A stretch of DNA of 64,000 bases from NCBI GenBank assembly GCA_021783515.1, contig JAJXTV010000016.1, forward strand, positions 1 to 64,000. The letters run 5' to 3'. Below are positions 1-8,301 of this stretch, piece by piece; position 1 is the stretch's first letter, and each line of letters starts with the position of its first letter. The position numbers and the translations under genes were made by a program. Under the pieces are notes generated by a model. That model searched no databases and was not told the origin of the DNA. It worked only from the letters and a program-made list of their open reading frames with translations. This stretch comes from Nitrospirota bacterium (GTDB taxonomy: Bacteria > Nitrospirota > Thermodesulfovibrionia > Thermodesulfovibrionales > UBA6898).

Positions 1-1
1 C

Positions 2-1144
2 ATCTCCCGCCGCAATCCGTCCCTCTATGACCGGCTGGGAGAGTCTTTCGTAAAGCTGAAGAGATGGACGGACGCAGAGGATGCCTATACCAAGTCCCTT
101 GAGCTCGATCCCGATAATGCCGAGGCATATACGGGCCTTGCCCGGGTTGCTCTTGCGCAGCGCAGATTTTCCCTGGCCGCCCGGCATGCCCTGAACGCCG
201 CGGGCCTGCGGTTCCATAACCCCCGGACCCATTACCTTCTCGGCACCGCATTTCACCGCATGGGCAGGATACCCGAAGCCGTCCAGGCCCTGCAGATAGC
301 GATCGCCCAGGGCCCGGCGCATGTCGAAGCCCACAAACGTCTGGCCCGGATTTACCGGAGACGTCTCAACGACACGGCCTCGGCCGGGCGGCATGAAGAT
401 CTCGCGAAGGAAGCGCAGGCGTATCTTATGAAGGTCCGGGGCGGAGAGGAGCCGGTCGGCGGCGATGCAGGCCGCTTCTCAGAAGAGGCACTGACGTCTG
501 ACGGGTTGAACGGCAGACCGCCAGCTGAGGAGATCATTCAGAAGCCCTATGATCCCGCCTCGACGGCGCTCATCGTCTCGGGGCTCCCGCGCTCCGGGAC
601 CTCCATGATGATGCAGATGCTGAAGGCCGGAGGCGTGGAGTTGCTGACGGACGGCAGGCGGCACTCCGACGACGACAACCCCAGGGGCTATTACGAGCAT
701 GAAGACGCCACGAAGCTGCGGCGCGAATCCGCCTGGATCGAGGGGGCCAGGGGAAAGGCGGTCAAGGTCGTGGCCCAGCTTCTGCCGTACCTGCCTGCCG
801 TCGGGGACCTGTCCTATCGCGTCATTTTTATGAGCCGCGATCTCGATGAGGTGCTCGCCTCTCAAAAGACGATGCTTGCAAGGCGGGGCGAAAAAGGGGC
901 CGGTCTTCCCCCGGAGCGTCTCAAAAAGGTGTTCCGGAAGCAGGTGCATCAGGCCATGATGACGCTCAGACTGAAGCATATTCCCGCCGTCTTTATAGAA
1001 TACGGGGCGGCGACATCGGCCCCCGTGGCAGCGGCCGCGCGCGTGAATGGGTTCCTGGGAGGAGTACTGGATGAGCGCGCGATGGCGGAGGCGATCGACC
1101 GCTCCCTCCACCGTCAGCGCCACGGAGATAATACGGGAGCGTAG
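2..1144 (+). CDS. TPR-sulfotransferase fusion protein, 5' end outside the window
   Basis: The reading frame is open from base 2, so the protein begins upstream. The first ~130 visible residues are tetratricopeptide repeats (helical pairs around DAEDAYTKSLELDPDNAEAY and AVQALQIAIAQGPAHVEAH). From base ~565 a sulfotransferase-type P-loop follows (SGLPRSGTSMM), which in this family binds the 5'-phosphosulfate end of PAPS, then NPRGYYEHED, a motif shared with Gly/Asp-rich bacterial sulfotransferases. The downstream half is short (~195 residues) and I do not see a clear 3'-phosphate site, so activity is uncertain. The same sulfotransferase type recurs inside the fusion gene at 52969-57051. Substrate unknown; a cell-surface polymer or protein is a guess. 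Confidence 0.75.
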   Translation: MSRRNPSLYDRLGESFVKLKRWTDAEDAYTKSLELDPDNAEAYTGLARVALAQRRFSLAARHALNAAGLRFHNPRTHYLLGTAFHRMGRIPEAVQALQIAIAQGPAHVEAHKRLARIYRRRLNDTASAGRHEDLAKEAQAYLMKVRGGEEPVGGDAGRFSEEALTSDGLNGRPPAEEIIQKPYDPASTALIVSGLPRSGTSMMMQMLKAGGVELLTDGRRHSDDDNPRGYYEHEDATKLRRESAWIEGARGKAVKVVAQLLPYLPAVGDLSYRVIFMSRDLDEVLASQKTMLARRGEKGAGLPPERLKKVFRKQVHQAMMTLRLKHIPAVFIEYGAATSAPVAAAARVNGFLGGVLDERAMAEAIDRSLHRQRHGDNTGA

Positions 1145-1232
1145 CGCGGCCGCGTTTCGAGGAGAAGGGCCTTGTTGACCGGCGGAGAGAGAGTCCCTTA
1201 AATCCTTTTACTGCGAAAGAGAAAAGTTTTTC

Positions 1233-1261
1233 TTGACGTTTTCATGCTGAAAAAATAGAAT
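1233..1261 (+). promoter_or_regulatory. sigma-70-type promoter of the ArsR gene
   Basis: TTGACG at 1233-1238 and TAGAAT at 1256-1261 are separated by 17 bases. Transcription would be expected to begin about 1267-1269, which is the ATG of the ArsR gene itself, and no Shine-Dalgarno sequence precedes that ATG. The mRNA may therefore be leaderless. Inferred from sequence only. Confidence 0.55.
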
Positions 1262-1268
1262 AAGTACC

Positions 1269-1601
1269 ATGAAACAGAGCAAAACCTTATTCGAGCTGCA
1301 GTCCGAGGTGTGCAAGACGCTGGCGAGCCCCAAGAGGCTCGAGATCATCAACTCGCTGAAGGACGGGGAAAAGACCGTCGGAGAACTGGTCGACATCCTG
1401 GGGGTGCCGAAGGCCAACGTATCGCAGCATCTGGCGGTGATGAGACACAAGGGGATACTGAAGTCGCGGAGGGACGGCGTGAACATATACTACCGCATCG
1501 CCAACCCTAAGGTCGTGCAGGCCTGCGTGCTGATGCGCGAGGTACTCACCGAGCAGATGAAGGAACGCTCCAAACTCATCGACATCGTCGCGAACGAGTA
1601 A
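1269..1601 (+). CDS. ArsR/SmtB-family transcriptional regulator
   Basis: A 110-residue winged-helix repressor. The recognition helix region is around residues 36-62 (VGELVDILGVPKANVSQHL) followed by the wing (RDGVNIYYRI). The classical metal-binding ELCVCDL motif of ArsR/SmtB is absent. Only two cysteines are present, C15 (EVCKTLASPKR) and C86 (VQACVLMRE), one near each end. In the SqrR/BigR type, two distant cysteines sense persulfides, so a sulfur or selenium-linked redox signal is possible, but this is inference because the positions differ. The gene lies 160 bases upstream of selD, which has its own promoter. No Shine-Dalgarno sequence is visible before the ATG. Confidence 0.85.
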   Translation: MKQSKTLFELQSEVCKTLASPKRLEIINSLKDGEKTVGELVDILGVPKANVSQHLAVMRHKGILKSRRDGVNIYYRIANPKVVQACVLMREVLTEQMKERSKLIDIVANE

Positions 1602-1696
1602 TCCTTCTCCGCGACCTTACCCGGAGCACCTCTCACGATACTTCTCTTCATGCGACGCCTTCCTTCGCTGCATACCGGCGGAAACGCGTCCCAGGG

Positions 1697-1726
1697 TTGA
1701 CAAGGCATTTCACGGCCATTTATTCT
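1697..1726 (+). promoter_or_regulatory. sigma-70-type promoter of selD
   Basis: TTGACA at 1697-1702, 18-base spacer, TATTCT at 1721-1726. The predicted start near 1733 leaves a leader of ~30 bases with a purine-rich ribosome site (AAAGGGGG) just before the ATG at 1762. Confidence 0.5.
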
Positions 1727-1761
1727 TAGTCTGAAGATAACCACGGATGAAAGGGGGAACT

Positions 1762-2802
1762 ATGGAGATCAGGCTTACGGAACTCGCCAGCTGCGCGGGC
1801 TGAGCGGCGAAATTCAGTCCTTCGGACCTGTCCCAGGTTCTGGGGCAGCTGCCACCCATCACCGACCCGAATGTGCTGGTCGGGTCGTCCAACGCCGACG
1901 ACGGGGGCGTCTATCGCATTACCGACGATATCGCGGCCGTGCTGACGACCGACTTCTTCACTCCGATCGTCGATGACCCGTACTGGTTCGGCGCGATCGC
2001 CGCTGCCAACTCGCTTTCGGACGTCTACGCCATGGGAGCGCGGCCGGTCGCGGCCCTGAATATCGCAATGTTCCCCGCGCAGTCAGATTTCTTCCCGTCG
2101 CTGAAGGCGATCATGCAGGGGGGAATCGACAAGATGACCGAGGCGGGGGTCCCGATCATCGGAGGACACACCATCCGTGACAAAGAACCGAAATACGGCT
2201 TCGCCGTCCTCGGAACGGTTCACCCCGACCGGGTCCTCGACAACACCAGGGCAAAGGAGGGCGACTCCGTCGTCCTCACAAAGAGGATCGGGACCGGCGT
2301 TATTTCGACCGGCGTGAAGGCCGGGCTCTGCAGCGACGCGGTCATCCGGGAGTTCAGTTCCTCCATGGCGACACTCAACAGGCGGGCGGCGGAGATCATG
2401 CTCGAAATCGGCGTCAGCACCGCAACGGACGTCACCGGCTTCGGACTGCTCGGCCATATGAACGAGGTGCTCGCCGCCAGCAAAGTGAGGGCAAGGGTCT
2501 TTTCCGGGGCGGTGCCGTATTTCGAAGAGGCGATGAGGCTCATCGGGGTCGGCAAGGTGCCCGGCGGCACGATGGCCAACGTTCGGAGCTTCGACCGGAA
2601 TGTGAGGTACGAAGCAGGCGTGGCCGAGGCGACAAAGATCCTTCTCAACGACGCCCAGACGTCCGGAGGGCTCCTGATCTTCGTGCCGTCCGGAAAGAGG
2701 GAAAGGCTCCAGGAGACGATGCGGAACGAGGGCCTCCTGGCGGCGCATATCGGCGACGTGACCGGCAAAGCGGGGGGCGAGATCCGTATTGAGGTGGAAT
2801 AA
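1762..2802 (+). CDS. selD: Selenide, water dikinase containing selenocysteine (UGA at 1801-1803)
   Basis: SelD makes selenophosphate from selenide and ATP, the selenium donor for Sec-tRNA and selenouridine. The frame opens at ATG 1762 with an A/G-rich ribosome site and reads MEIRLTELASCAG-U-AAK. The in-frame UGA at 1801-1803 falls exactly where SelD proteins have the catalytic Cys/Sec, followed three residues later by the essential Lys (K17). A conventional gene finder would stop here and start at the GTG at 1873, losing the active site. The rest is a full AIR synthase-fold protein (346 residues in total) with the glycine-rich nucleotide motif around IIGGHTIRD and the conserved DVTGFGLLGH and NDAQTSGG. 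A candidate SECIS stem-loop follows the UGA. The genome should also encode SelA, SelB and tRNA-Sec; none is in this window. Confidence 0.93.
1828..1848 (+). promoter_or_regulatory. Candidate bacterial SECIS stem-loop in selD
   Basis: CTGTCCC (1828-1834) pairs with GGGGCAG (1842-1848) over 7 bp, including one G-T pair, around the loop AGGTTCT (1835-1841). The loop begins AG/GG like the E. coli fdhF loop AGGUCU, and it lies 31 bases after the UGA, within the 16-37 range reported for bacterial SECIS elements. Another small stem (1815-1830) lies between. Structure drawn by eye, not folded by program. Confidence 0.5.
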
Positions 2803-2883
2803 GCGTCTGAAACTCCGCGGTGCCCTTCCTTTTTACCCTCCCAGCCTTTATAATAGTTTCATCCTTGTGTATGAACTGAACTC

Positions 2884-3318
2884 ATGCTAGTCGGTTATAA
2901 CACTAACGTCCCGTATAAGGGCAAGCTCTACCATGTCCAGACAGAGGACAACGGCCGCAAGAACCCGCTGGTAGTCACCCTCCTGTACATCAAAGGGACC
3001 ATTCTCGCGTCGAAAAAAACGAGCTACGCGCATCTGGTCGAAGACCCCGACTGGAAGGAGAAGGTGCGGGAGCTGATGAAAGAGCAGCACAAGGCGATGA
3101 TGAAAGAGCTGATCCGCGGCGCGCATACCGGTGACGCCGCCGGTATCGCCGAAGAGGTCCCTGCCGAGCCGCAGGTCACGGCAGTACCGCAGGCGGCGGC
3201 CCCTGCTCCGGCGGCCCCTGAAGAGCCGCAGCCGGAGGCGGCCCCCGACGCAAAACAGCAGATATCAAAAAGCCTTGACGACGTGCTGCTCGACTATATA
3301 ATCCGGGGCGGCAAATAA
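2884..3318 (+). CDS. Small conserved protein of unknown function upstream of ftsE
   Basis: 144 residues. The N-terminal ~75 residues look like a compact folded domain (MLVGYNTNVPYKGKLYHVQTED then KGTILASKKTSY), and residues ~75-80 onward are a charged helix. The stretch from ~95 to 130 is Ala/Pro/Glu-rich and probably disordered. It ends with a short hydrophobic-charged tail (DDVLLDYIIRGGK). I recognise the N-terminal pattern from hypothetical proteins of Nitrospirota and Deltaproteobacteria but know no function. The stop lies 36 bases before ftsE, suggesting co-transcription with the division genes. Confidence 0.75.
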   Translation: MLVGYNTNVPYKGKLYHVQTEDNGRKNPLVVTLLYIKGTILASKKTSYAHLVEDPDWKEKVRELMKEQHKAMMKELIRGAHTGDAAGIAEEVPAEPQVTAVPQAAAPAPAAPEEPQPEAAPDAKQQISKSLDDVLLDYIIRGGK

Positions 3319-3354
3319 CGCGCCATGCTGGAATTCGACGACAGGAGCGACATG

Positions 3355-4017
3355 ATGATCCGCTTCGACGCGGTCACGAAAGACTACGACAACCAGACCG
3401 CCCTGCGCGACATCACGTTTTCCGTCGGAAGGGGGGAGATGGTCTTTATCACCGGCCCGAGCGGATCGGGCAAGACCACCCTGCTGAAGCTGATCTATTC
3501 CGCCGAAAAACCCGATGCGGGGACCATTTCGGTCGACGGATGGGAGACGGGGCAGCTGAAGGAATCGAGCATCCCCTTCCTCAGGAGAAATATCGGCATC
3601 GTATTTCAGGACTTCAGACTGCTCCAGAACAAAACCGTCTTCGAGAACGTGGCGATGGCCCTCAGGATCAGGGGGGTCGGAGAAAGGGAGATCAAGGCGA
3701 GGGTCTACGAATCGCTCAAGGCGGTCAACCTTAGGCATAAGGCCGATGCGTTCCCGAAGCGGCTTTCCGGGGGAGAGCAGCAGCGCGTCGTGATCTCCCG
3801 CGCGATCGTCGCCGAGCCGCCGGTCGTGCTCGCGGACGAGCCGACCGGCAATCTCGATCCCGCCACCGCCGACGGGGTGATGAGGATCTTCAAAGACATC
3901 AACGCCAAGGGCACGACGATCCTCATCGCCACCCACAACCGCGAGCTTTACCAGAACAGCGGCAGGCGCGTCATCCGGCTCGATATGGGCGCCCTGGCAT
4001 CGGAGGACAGAACGTAA
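3355..4017 (+). CDS. ftsE: Cell division ATP-binding protein FtsE
   Basis: ABC-type ATPase that with FtsX controls septal peptidoglycan hydrolases through EnvC. Walker A is GPSGSGKTT, signature LSGGEQQR, Walker [11 protein letters not shown], and the H-loop lies in IATHN. Upstream in-frame ATGs exist at 3325 and 3352. I chose 3355 because AGGAG at 3343-3347 sits 7 bases before it and the resulting protein starts MIRFDAVTK, the usual FtsE beginning, at 220 residues against 222 in E. coli. The stop overlaps the ftsX start by one base (TAATG), so translation is probably coupled. Confidence 0.95.
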   Translation: MIRFDAVTKDYDNQTALRDITFSVGRGEMVFITGPSGSGKTTLLKLIYSAEKPDAGTISVDGWETGQLKESSIPFLRRNIGIVFQDFRLLQNKTVFENVAMALRIRGVGEREIKARVYESLKAVNLRHKADAFPKRLSGGEQQRVVISRAIVAEPPVVLADEPTGNLDPATADGVMRIFKDINAKGTTILIATHNRELYQNSGRRVIRLDMGALASEDRT

Positions 4018-4892
4018 TGCCGGCGCCATACGCCTTCACACTCGCCCTCCGGAGCCTCTTCAGGGAGAAGTGGATCAACCTCCTCTCCGTGCTCACCATC
4101 GCCTCGGGCCTTCTCATCATCAGCCTTGCGCTCTTCACCGTCTACAACATCGAGGCGGCCACCGGGCGACTGCCCGAGCAGTTCTCGATGATCCTGTATC
4201 TCGACAACGGCGTGCAGAAGGAGACGGTCGACGGCGCGGTCGCCGCGCTCCGAAAGCAGAGCGCGGTCCTTTCCGTCCGGTACATCCCGAAGGAAGAGGC
4301 GCTGAAGGAGCTGAAGGCGACGCTGAAGAATTCAGGGTACGTCTTCGAAGGGCTCGACGAGAACCCCCTGCCGGACGCGCTCGAGGTGCGGCTGAAGAAA
4401 GAGGCGCTGGGGGAGGAGGCGGTCAGAAAACTGGCCGCGGATGCGGCGAAGATAAAGGGGGTGAAAGAGGTGGACTACGCCGCAAAATTCCTCTCGGCCC
4501 TGCACTACCTGAAGGTCGGCATGCAGACGATCGGGCTCATTCTGATCGTCAGCCTCGGCGCAGGCATCATATTCGTCTGCTACAGCACCGTGAAGATCCT
4601 TTTTTACCGGAGGAACGACGAGATCGAGACCTTCAAACTGCTCGGCGCCACACCGTCGTTCATCAGGACGCCCTTTCTGATCGAAGGCGCCGTGATCGGA
4701 GTTTCGGGCGGCGTCGTGAGCCTGGCCGGCATCTTTGCTTTTCACTATATCGTCCTTCTGCGGCTGAGCGCCTCGATGCCGATCTTCTCCATGATACTTT
4801 TCCCCTCTCGACTGTTTCTCTTCCTGCCCTTCGCCGGGATGTTTCTCGGCGTCACGGGGGCGGCCATCGCCTTGGGAAGGCTGAAGTACTGA
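4017..4892 (+). CDS. ftsX: Cell division permease-like protein FtsX
   Basis: 291 residues with the FtsX layout: one N-terminal membrane helix (about residues 20-45), a periplasmic domain (to ~165) that in other species binds EnvC-type activators, then three membrane helices. It lacks a transport substrate and acts as a mechanical transmitter between FtsE and the periplasmic amidase activator. It overlaps ftsE by one base and its stop overlaps the ATG of the envC-like gene (TGATG at 4890-4894), so the three proteins are encoded as one translationally coupled unit. Confidence 0.93.
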   Translation: MPAPYAFTLALRSLFREKWINLLSVLTIASGLLIISLALFTVYNIEAATGRLPEQFSMILYLDNGVQKETVDGAVAALRKQSAVLSVRYIPKEEALKELKATLKNSGYVFEGLDENPLPDALEVRLKKEALGEEAVRKLAADAAKIKGVKEVDYAAKFLSALHYLKVGMQTIGLILIVSLGAGIIFVCYSTVKILFYRRNDEIETFKLLGATPSFIRTPFLIEGAVIGVSGGVVSLAGIFAFHYIVLLRLSASMPIFSMILFPSRLFLFLPFAGMFLGVTGAAIALGRLKY

Positions 4893-6037
4893 TGTTCCTG
4901 CTGGTCCCCCTTCTTCTTTTCCAGCTGATCGTCGCCGCCCCCTCTGCCGCCGCAGACGGCTCGCACGAGGAGCAATACCAGATGGTCCAGCGGAAGATGG
5001 CGGAGCAGAAGAAGAAGCTGAAAGAGGCGCAGCAACGGGAATCCTCGGTCCTCGGAGAAATACAGGAGGTGAATATGCGCCTCGCGTCCGTCGAAACGGA
5101 ACTGGAAAGGTACCGGAAGAAGCTCAGAAGCGCAGAATCGGAGATGCGGTCGGTCAACGCCGAAATCGATAAAACGAAAGCGATACTCGAAAAACAAAAA
5201 GACTGGCTGAAGAGAAAACTGCGCACCATGAACCGCTTCGGGTATTCGTCCGACTTGCTCGTGCTCCTGATGAGCTCCGGGGACATCTCCCGGATGATGA
5301 GGACGTGGAAATATCTCGAGCAGATCACGCTCTACGAAAACAAGCTCCTCGGCGATTACCGGGAAAACCTCAGGAGCTACACCCAGCGGCAGGAGCGGCT
5401 GCGGGTCCTCAAAGCGGAACTAAAGGCCGACGCAGACAGGGTAGGGGCCAAGGAAGACGAACTGGCCGACCGGAGGCAGGAGAAAGAGACGATCCTCTCT
5501 TCGGTGAGAAAGGAAAAAACGTCCAGAAGGAGGATGCTCGCGGAACTGCAGGAGGCGTCGAGGAAACTTCGCGAGCTCATCGAGCAGTCCTCAAAGTCCG
5601 ACACCTATACCGGCGCGGGAGCCGCATTTGGCCGGCTCAGGGGGAAACTCCCGTGGCCCGTGAGCGGCCGGATCGTGATCCCCTACGGAACGCAGCGGGA
5701 CCCCCAGTTCAATACCCCGGTCTTCAGAAACGGGGTCCATATCGAGACCGCGCCGGATTCCGAGGCGAAGGCGGTCCATGAGGGAAAGGTGATATTCGCC
5801 GAGTGGTTCAAAGGCTTCGGACAGCTCGTCATCGTCAATCACGGCAACGGGTACCATACGTTATACGGCAATCTTTCGGAGATTTTTTCCCATGTTGGGG
5901 ATATAATAAAGGAGCACCAGGTGATCGGGAAGGTCGGCACGTCGGGCATAATGAACGCCCCCGGTCTTTATTTCGAGATCAGATACAAAGGCAAACCTCT
6001 CGATCCGGCCCAATGGCTCAGGCATGGAAGAGGATAA
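4892..6037 (+). CDS. envC: EnvC-like murein hydrolase activator (degenerate LytM domain)
   Basis: 381 residues. A signal peptide (FLLVPLLLFQLIVAAPSAAA) is followed by a long coiled coil (about 25-250) and a C-terminal M23/LytM domain (about 265-375). In active M23 enzymes the zinc ligands come from a GxDxxAP-type motif and HLHFE. Here these read GVHIETAP and GLYFEIR, so the HLH pair is lost and the domain should not be catalytic. That matches EnvC, which activates amidases rather than cutting murein. The ATG at 4892 overlaps the ftsX stop. The open frame extends upstream to 4070 but only as a shadow of ftsX, so that extension is rejected. Confidence 0.92.
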   Translation: MFLLVPLLLFQLIVAAPSAAADGSHEEQYQMVQRKMAEQKKKLKEAQQRESSVLGEIQEVNMRLASVETELERYRKKLRSAESEMRSVNAEIDKTKAILEKQKDWLKRKLRTMNRFGYSSDLLVLLMSSGDISRMMRTWKYLEQITLYENKLLGDYRENLRSYTQRQERLRVLKAELKADADRVGAKEDELADRRQEKETILSSVRKEKTSRRRMLAELQEASRKLRELIEQSSKSDTYTGAGAAFGRLRGKLPWPVSGRIVIPYGTQRDPQFNTPVFRNGVHIETAPDSEAKAVHEGKVIFAEWFKGFGQLVIVNHGNGYHTLYGNLSEIFSHVGDIIKEHQVIGKVGTSGIMNAPGLYFEIRYKGKPLDPAQWLRHGRG

Positions 6038-6053
6038 TCAGGAGGTCAGTTTG

Positions 6054-7403
6054 ATGAAAGGCAAGAGGTTAGGATGGGTCGTGATGCTGATCGTCTTTGC
6101 GGCGGTCATCGGCGTTTCGGCGGGGAGGATGTCGGCCACCAGCGTCAGCGCCGCAGGCGAAGGGTACGAGGAGCTCAAGACCTTCACGGAAGTGCTCTCG
6201 ATGATAAAGAAGTACTACGTTGAAGACGTGAAGACGAAAGACCTCGTCTACAGCGCCATCAAAGGGATGCTCGGCTCCCTCGACCCCCATTCGAGTTTTA
6301 TGCCTCCCGAGGCCTATAAGGAAATGCAGGTCGAGACGAAGGGCGAGTTCGGGGGCCTGGGGATACAGATCGGCATGAAGGACAAGGTGCTCACCGTGAT
6401 CGCGCCGATCGAGGACACGCCCGCCGATAAGGCCGGGATCAAGGCGGGGGACAAGATCGTGAAGATCAACAAGGAGTCGACCGAGGATATGACCCTTCAG
6501 GACGCGGTCTCGAAGATGAGAGGGGCTCCGAAAACCGCGGTCACCATCGGCATCCTCCGGGAAGGCTGGAAAGAACCGAAGGACTTCACCATCGTGCGGG
6601 ATGTCATCAAGATCAAGAGCGTCAAATCGAAGGTGCTCGAAGGCGGCATCGGCTATATCAAGATCAGCCAGTTCCAGGAGATGACCGCATCGGACCTCGC
6701 CGGGGCGCTGAAGAACCTCGAGGACAAGAAGGTGAACTCCATGGTGCTCGACCTCAGGAATAATCCGGGGGGGCTGCTCAACAGCGCCATCGACGTCTCA
6801 AGCCAGTTCCTTCCGAAGGGCAAGCTCGTCGTGTACACGAAGACGAGGTCCGGCGAGAAATCGGAGTTCTTCACCGACGGCGAAACATATTTTGCCAAGC
6901 CGATGATCGTGCTGGTCAACCAGGGCAGTGCGAGCGCCTCCGAGATCGTGGCGGGCGCCCTGAAAGACTGGAATAGGGCGGCGATCCTCGGCACCCAGAC
7001 CTTCGGCAAGGGGTCGGTCCAGACGGTGATCCCTCTGAGCGACGGCGCCGGGCTGCGGCTGACCACCGCCAAATACTATACCCCCAAGGGCATATCGATC
7101 CAGAATACCGGGATCACCCCGGACATTGTGATGAAGCTCGAGGCAAAGAACGGCGAGAAAGAGCATCCCGTCCTGAGGGAACGGGACCTCGCACGGCATC
7201 TGAAGAACGAGCAGGCCCCGGCGAAGCCCGAGGACGTCGAGATGGCCCCTCTGGAGGTCGACGAAAAGGACGATGTGCAGCTCCAGAGGGCGGTGGACAT
7301 CCTGAAGACCTGGAACATCTTCAAGGACATCCCGAAGGCGCCTGCGGAAGACAAAGTGCACGGAGCGAAGGGCAAAGAGCAGGGGACGAAAGGCAAAGAG
7401 TAA
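6054..7403 (+). CDS. ctpA: S41 C-terminal processing peptidase with PDZ domain
   Basis: 449 residues: N-terminal membrane anchor/signal (GWVVMLIVFAAVIGVSAG), a PDZ domain around 85-165 (FGGLGIQIG then ADKAGIKAGDKI), and the S41 catalytic core with the nucleophile region NQGSASASEIV and Lys in FGKGSVQT. These proteases trim periplasmic proteins and often act on murein hydrolases or their partners, which fits its place after envC. Start 6054 was chosen over 6024 because AGGAGG (6039-6044) precedes it by 9 bases. The C-terminus is Lys/Glu-rich (KGKEQGTKGKE) and probably disordered. Confidence 0.93.
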   Translation: MKGKRLGWVVMLIVFAAVIGVSAGRMSATSVSAAGEGYEELKTFTEVLSMIKKYYVEDVKTKDLVYSAIKGMLGSLDPHSSFMPPEAYKEMQVETKGEFGGLGIQIGMKDKVLTVIAPIEDTPADKAGIKAGDKIVKINKESTEDMTLQDAVSKMRGAPKTAVTIGILREGWKEPKDFTIVRDVIKIKSVKSKVLEGGIGYIKISQFQEMTASDLAGALKNLEDKKVNSMVLDLRNNPGGLLNSAIDVSSQFLPKGKLVVYTKTRSGEKSEFFTDGETYFAKPMIVLVNQGSASASEIVAGALKDWNRAAILGTQTFGKGSVQTVIPLSDGAGLRLTTAKYYTPKGISIQNTGITPDIVMKLEAKNGEKEHPVLRERDLARHLKNEQAPAKPEDVEMAPLEVDEKDDVQLQRAVDILKTWNIFKDIPKAPAEDKVHGAKGKEQGTKGKE

Positions 7404-7419
7404 GGAGTGAGGGTGCGGT

Positions 7420-8100
7420 ATGTCCCGCGTCATATTTGACATAGAGACGCTGGGGAAGGACTTCGGCTCTCTCGAAAAGCCGGTACAGGACTATCTTCTC
7501 CGCTGGGCGGAATCGGAGGAGGAGAAGAAGGAGGTGGAGGAGAGCCTCTCCTTTTATCCGCTGACGGGAGAGATCATCACGATCGGCATGCTCAACCCCG
7601 ATACCGGCAGGGGGGCGGTCTATTTTCAGAACGACCGGGAACCTCTTCTGCCGTTCGAGGAGGACGGGATCCTTTACGAGACCGGCACGGAAGAAGAGAT
7701 CATCCGGAAGTTCTGGGACGCGATAAAGAGCTACGACCGGTTCGTTACATTCAACGGCAGGGGGTTCGACTGTCCTTTCCTCATGGTGCGCTCGGCCGTG
7801 CACCGGATAAAGCCGAAGAGGGACCTCATGCCGAACCGCTACGGCGACATTCATATCGATCTCCTGGACCAGATGACCTTCTTCGGGGCGTCCCGCCGGA
7901 AGTTCAGCCTCGACATATGGTGCAGGACTTTCGGCATCAAAAGCCCGAAGGAAGAGGGTATTACCGGATATCAGGTAAAGGAACTTTTCCATGCGGGCAG
8001 GCACCTCGATATCGCCCGGTACTGCGCAGGCGACCTGAGGGCGACGAAAGAGCTCCTCATCCTCTGGGAGACATACCTGAAGTTTTCGAACCACCGGTGA
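7420..8100 (+). CDS. DnaQ-like 3'-5' exonuclease (PolB exonuclease-related)
   Basis: 226 residues with an RNase H-like DEDD fold. Exo I is FDIETLG (D and E at about residues 7 and 9), Exo II FNGRGFDCPFL, and the last Asp lies in AGDLRATKELL. It belongs to the stand-alone predicted exonucleases related to the proofreading domain of DNA polymerase B. It is only 16 bases after ctpA, so probably co-transcribed, although no functional tie to division is evident. Substrate and role are unknown. Confidence 0.8.
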   Translation: MSRVIFDIETLGKDFGSLEKPVQDYLLRWAESEEEKKEVEESLSFYPLTGEIITIGMLNPDTGRGAVYFQNDREPLLPFEEDGILYETGTEEEIIRKFWDAIKSYDRFVTFNGRGFDCPFLMVRSAVHRIKPKRDLMPNRYGDIHIDLLDQMTFFGASRRKFSLDIWCRTFGIKSPKEEGITGYQVKELFHAGRHLDIARYCAGDLRATKELLILWETYLKFSNHR

Positions 8101-8301
8101 TGCAGCAATCTCTCTTCGCTGCTACCGGGCGAAAGCGAGAGGGGAGGAAAGATTCCGGACAAGCCGGAACGACGAAGAGGGGATATGCGCGGGGATGTCA
8201 TTGCCGTTCTCCCCGGCAAATCCGCCTTTGCGCGGACAAGTAAATCGCACCGTCAATCCTTGTAGAAGAGACCCGGTCACCGTCCATAATGGAGTCAACG
8301 G

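Noticed and set aside
4070-4891. Upstream part of an open frame (4070-6037) that continues into the envC-like gene
   Set aside because: It overlaps ftsX in another frame, is rich in Arg/Gly/Pro without motifs, and the signal peptide and ribosomal coupling point to ATG 4892.
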